This document shows, piece after piece, positions 6,879 through 9,479 of a stretch of DNA of 9,479 bases (positions within the stretch are counted from its first letter, which is position 1; every line of letters begins with the position of its first letter). Origin of the DNA: UBA1231 sp045652765 (GTDB taxonomy: Bacteria > Bacillota_I > Bacilli_A > ML615J-28 > CAG-313); NCBI GenBank assembly GCA_045652765.1, contig JAZOLG010000004.1, positions 1 through 9,479 on the forward strand, in the 5' to 3' direction. Made by a program: the position numbers and the translations under genes. The notes below the pieces were generated by a model. That model was given only the letters and a program-made list of their open reading frames with translations, had not been told where the DNA came from and made no database searches.

Positions 6879-7952
6879 CTACCACCATCTTTTTGAATAT
6901 AATTTTGCTTTTAGCATTAATTTATTGTAATTAACGTCACAATATTTACAAAACATTTTAAGTTCGTTAATTGCTCTTTTTTTATCTATATTTTTGTTTA
7001 ATTCGTTTATTTGATTTTCAGCATCATCTTTTGTAAGATGACCTTCTCTAATCATTACACTATATTCGGGAAGTTCATGATTTCTTCTAGCAATCATTGA
7101 TTTTAAATACCATGCACCATAGTGAATTAAACAATCAAAATGTTCAGATTCATTTTTGTATTTCCAAACTGTATTGTTTTGTAAGAATTCAACAATATCA
7201 TTTTTATTATACTTATGGTATAAGAAATATGAAACAAACTCTCTATATCCCTTTTCATAAGCATCTTTTAATAATTTTTCTTCAATTTCCTTTTTTAACT
7301 TTTTATCTACTAATAATTCTATTTTGTTTAATACAGTTTGATATAAACTATTTAGATCTACATTTTCTTCTAAACCTGCAAAAATAAATGGCTTAAAAAC
7401 ATCATCTACATTTTCTGCAAAATTTCTATACATTTGATATGTGCTTCTACCATGAATTGTGACTTTAGCGTTAACTTTAGATGCATAATTAATCATAACA
7501 GCATATCCTAAAAAACTGCACGCTATGCATGGAGATAAATATTTTGAAACAATTGCCTTATATATTTTTTTTAATAAGGCTGTATCACATTCAACATATT
7601 CATGTTTTACGCCTAAATCATTAACAATTTCATTTATTCTTTCTTTTGCCTCATCTGATAAAAAACCATTATCCAGTGTAAAAGCATATACCTTTAGTTT
7701 GTATTCTTTTACTAATTTATATAAAACATAAGTTGAATCTTTCCCACCACTAAATCCAACAGCAGCGTCATATTCATATCCTTCATTATTTGTTATTTTC
7801 TTTAAAAATAAACTTTCCAATTTTACATAATCATGTAACTCATCATAATAATTTTCATATGTATTACAAAAATTACATTTACCATTTTTATCTATGCTTA
7901 CTTTTTTCACTGTATAATCATTTAAACAAAACTTACAACTTTTATTTTTCAT
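6879..7952 (-). CDS. PP-loop ATP pyrophosphatase, N-acetyl-sugar amidotransferase type
   Basis: The 357-residue protein opens with a zinc-knuckle-like pair, CKFC (6-9) and CNFC (26-29). The ATP pyrophosphatase loop GFSGGKDSTY follows (66-75), then AFTLDNGFLSDEA (90-102), CIAC (142-145), a YSVMIREGHLTKDDAENQI segment (298-316), and a final CKYC (335-338). This order matches the PseA/WbpG-like family (N-acetyl sugar amidotransferases). These adenylate an acetamido oxygen and replace it with nitrogen to make acetamidino sugars, using ammonia from HisH/HisF-type partners. No such partner is in the window, so sulfur transfer or another amine donor is possible. I start at ATG 7952 because GGAG stands seven bases upstream and the protein then begins right at the cysteine motif; the TTG-like extension to 7994 adds only an unlikely hydrophobic tail. 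The start overlaps the upstream gene by 11 bases. Confidence 0.8.
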   Translation of the reverse strand: MKNKSCKFCLNDYTVKKVSIDKNGKCNFCNTYENYYDELHDYVKLESLFLKKITNNEGYEYDAAVGFSGGKDSTYVLYKLVKEYKLKVYAFTLDNGFLSDEAKERINEIVNDLGVKHEYVECDTALLKKIYKAIVSKYLSPCIACSFLGYAVMINYASKVNAKVTIHGRSTYQMYRNFAENVDDVFKPFIFAGLEENVDLNSLYQTVLNKIELLVDKKLKKEIEEKLLKDAYEKGYREFVSYFLYHKYNKNDIVEFLQNNTVWKYKNESEHFDCLIHYGAWYLKSMIARRNHELPEYSVMIREGHLTKDDAENQINELNKNIDKKRAINELKMFCKYCDVNYNKLMLKAKLYSKRWW

Positions 7953-9405
7953 TCTTATACTCCAGCAATACAAAATGTTTCTTATTAAGTTCATAACCTT
8001 GATACATTAATTGTAATGTATTAGTTCTATCATTCATAAAGTGATGTAAGACTTTATCATAACCTTTTTCAATTACTAAGCTATAAAAATAATCAATCAT
8101 TTTGAATAGACACTTATGAAATTGATGGTCTTTTTTAATACCAACAGTTTTTGAAACATAAAATCTCTTTTCGATATCTTCATAAGTAAAATGGAATGCT
8201 ACTAATTCTTCCTTGTAATAAACTAACAATAAATCTGGACTACATAATCTAATGTTATCCAAATATAATTCGATAAAATCAGCTTTACTAATTTCTTCAT
8301 AAAAATCAGCTTGACTAAACGCATTGATTGCAACATAATATAATTGTTCTACATAATCGTAGCATTTATCCCCTTCTATTAAAACAAACCGATAATCATC
8401 TGATACTTTAATTTTTTTAGAGCGCGTATATAATCTGTCATTAATATTTGCTAAAGTCGAACTGTAATTTTGTTTAATTATAAATCCATTATTAATAAAC
8501 ATTTCATACGCTACTTTATCGTTATAAGCATCAGGATATAAATGCCAATCAAAATTGTTTGTTGAAAAACGATATTTGTAATATGTATTCCCATCAATAG
8601 GGCCAATTATAGTAGAGCCTTTTGTTTTATTTTTTAATTTATCAATTACCACTTGTAAATCACTGTAATTATATATATTTAAAAAACCAAAGTAATATTT
8701 ATGATCTTTTTTATTTATTAAAGTTAGGTTTGTATCATTACAAGAAATAACTTCGTACTTATCTTTTTCCAAAATTCTTTCTTTTTTATTTATGACTTTT
8801 AAAACATCACTCAAGTCATATAAAGAATTAATATGATAATCATAAACATCACACTTTTTATAACCATATTTTGCAAAAACAAAATAAATACAAGTATGAT
8901 CTTCTATATGATTATAATCTTCGACATCATCACCAATAAAGATTGTTTTATCCTTAAAACCATTAGATATCTTCTTTAAGTGCTCACTTTTTTCTCCAAG
9001 TTCAATTGTATAAAAATCTTTAATATATTCTTTAGTATTTGAAATATTTAAAAAAGTTTCTACGTATTCTTTTAAACAATTACTTATTATATATAAATCA
9101 TATTGATTACTTAAATTTTTCAATACTTCATAAGCGCCAGAAAAACAAGTACCATCTGGATTATTAATAATATATTCAATGGAGAAATTTAAAGCATCTC
9201 TAATTATTTGACTTTGATCGATAATATCAGGAAACAAATCTTTTAATAATAAATCAACTTTTACACCCATATAATTTAAAACATCTTCATAACCATTTAT
9301 TGGTGTTTTATTATATTTTTCACATAATTTTTTATACGCATATATATATGATTTTCTTGTTTGCCACAATGTACCATCAAGATCAAAAACTATATTTTTT
9401 ATCAT
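7942..9405 (-). CDS. HAD phosphatase fused to GNAT-type acetyltransferase domain
   Basis: Residues 1-205 form a HAD-superfamily hydrolase with a helical cap. Motif I is FDLDGTLW (7-14, nucleophile Asp8 and acid Asp10), motif II is YIISN (105-109), Lys139 lies in LGEKSEH, and the metal-binding acidic motif is FIGDDVED (156-163). All catalytic residues are present. Residues about 215-487 look like a GNAT-fold acyltransferase: GPIDGNTYYKYRF (268-280), a core around LLVYYKEELVAFHF (392-405), and a closing NDRTNTLQLMYQGYE (458-472). The usual acetyl-CoA loop (RxxGxG/A) is poorly kept, with KTVGIKKDHQFHK (419-431) in its place. The likely role is dephosphorylation and acylation of a shared intermediate. 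It is not FkbH, whose HAD motif and length differ. The ATG at 9405 has GGAG nine bases upstream and is the first gene after the operon promoter. Confidence 0.82.
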   Translation of the reverse strand: MIKNIVFDLDGTLWQTRKSYIYAYKKLCEKYNKTPINGYEDVLNYMGVKVDLLLKDLFPDIIDQSQIIRDALNFSIEYIINNPDGTCFSGAYEVLKNLSNQYDLYIISNCLKEYVETFLNISNTKEYIKDFYTIELGEKSEHLKKISNGFKDKTIFIGDDVEDYNHIEDHTCIYFVFAKYGYKKCDVYDYHINSLYDLSDVLKVINKKERILEKDKYEVISCNDTNLTLINKKDHKYYFGFLNIYNYSDLQVVIDKLKNKTKGSTIIGPIDGNTYYKYRFSTNNFDWHLYPDAYNDKVAYEMFINNGFIIKQNYSSTLANINDRLYTRSKKIKVSDDYRFVLIEGDKCYDYVEQLYYVAINAFSQADFYEEISKADFIELYLDNIRLCSPDLLLVYYKEELVAFHFTYEDIEKRFYVSKTVGIKKDHQFHKCLFKMIDYFYSLVIEKGYDKVLHHFMNDRTNTLQLMYQGYELNKKHFVLLEYKNEK

Positions 9406-9437
9406 ATTAAAATTCTCCTATTATTACTATTAATTAT

Positions 9438-9467
9438 ATTATACACTATCTATAAAAGAAAAGTAAA
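9438..9467 (-). promoter_or_regulatory. Promoter of the six-gene operon
   Basis: On the minus strand a perfect TATAAT (9443-9438) is preceded by TG and lies 18 bases after TTTACT (9467-9462), which matches the -35 consensus at four of six positions. Transcription would start near 9431, giving a leader of about 26 bases with TAGGAG before the ATG at 9405. No riboswitch-sized leader exists, so regulation would have to be at initiation. Sequence beyond 9479 is needed to see any operator. Confidence 0.6.
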
Positions 9468-9479
9468 GAAATAAATATT

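Noticed and set aside
7942..9405. FkbH-type glyceryl transferase
   Set aside because: The HAD half has an ordinary DLDGT motif with a helical cap, and no acyl carrier protein gene is nearby.

Overview
The window is strongly AT-rich bacterial DNA. It has tightly packed genes, AGGAG-type ribosome binding sites, TAA/TAG stops, and Trp always written TGG in the long genes. Together with a decayed BspA-like LRR_5 surface-protein gene, this suggests a low-GC Gram-positive or related host-associated lineage (Bacillota/Mycoplasmatota-like, gut type). That placement is an inference. The standard bacterial code fits.

Layout, from right to left because every real gene reads on the minus strand: a promoter (9438-9467) drives a compact run of six genes. 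These are a HAD phosphatase-GNAT fusion (9405-7942), a PP-loop ATP pyrophosphatase of the N-acetyl-sugar amidotransferase type (7952-6879), a small UbiA-like membrane protein (6877-6407), a PEP-synthase-like phosphotransferase lacking the PEP-binding barrel (6398-4047), a BtaA/DUF3419-like S-adenosylmethionine 3-amino-3-carboxypropyl transferase (4069-3011), and a short adenylate-forming ligase (3007-1733). Neighbours overlap or are separated by only a few bases, so the six are almost certainly one transcript and one pathway. A broken LRR_5 surface-protein gene (1723-984) follows nine bases after the ligase, and a hairpin terminator lies at 832-859.

The left 980 bases are mostly non-coding or degenerate. 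They hold a second minus-strand terminator (484-518), a possible gene remnant beside it, a doubtful short plus-strand reading frame (294-407), short repeats, and at the very left edge a good promoter and ribosome binding site opening another minus-strand gene of which only three codons are visible.

Working together (inference): the operon combines SAM-derived aminocarboxypropyl transfer, ATP-dependent phosphoryl transfer through a phosphohistidine, ATP-pyrophosphatase amide/amidine (or related) chemistry, acyl-adenylate activation, N- or O-acetylation, dephosphorylation, and a membrane protein with a prenyltransferase-like acidic motif. I do not recognise this combination as a described pathway. 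A modified lipid, a lipid-linked surface glycan decoration, or a small secreted metabolite are the reasonable readings.
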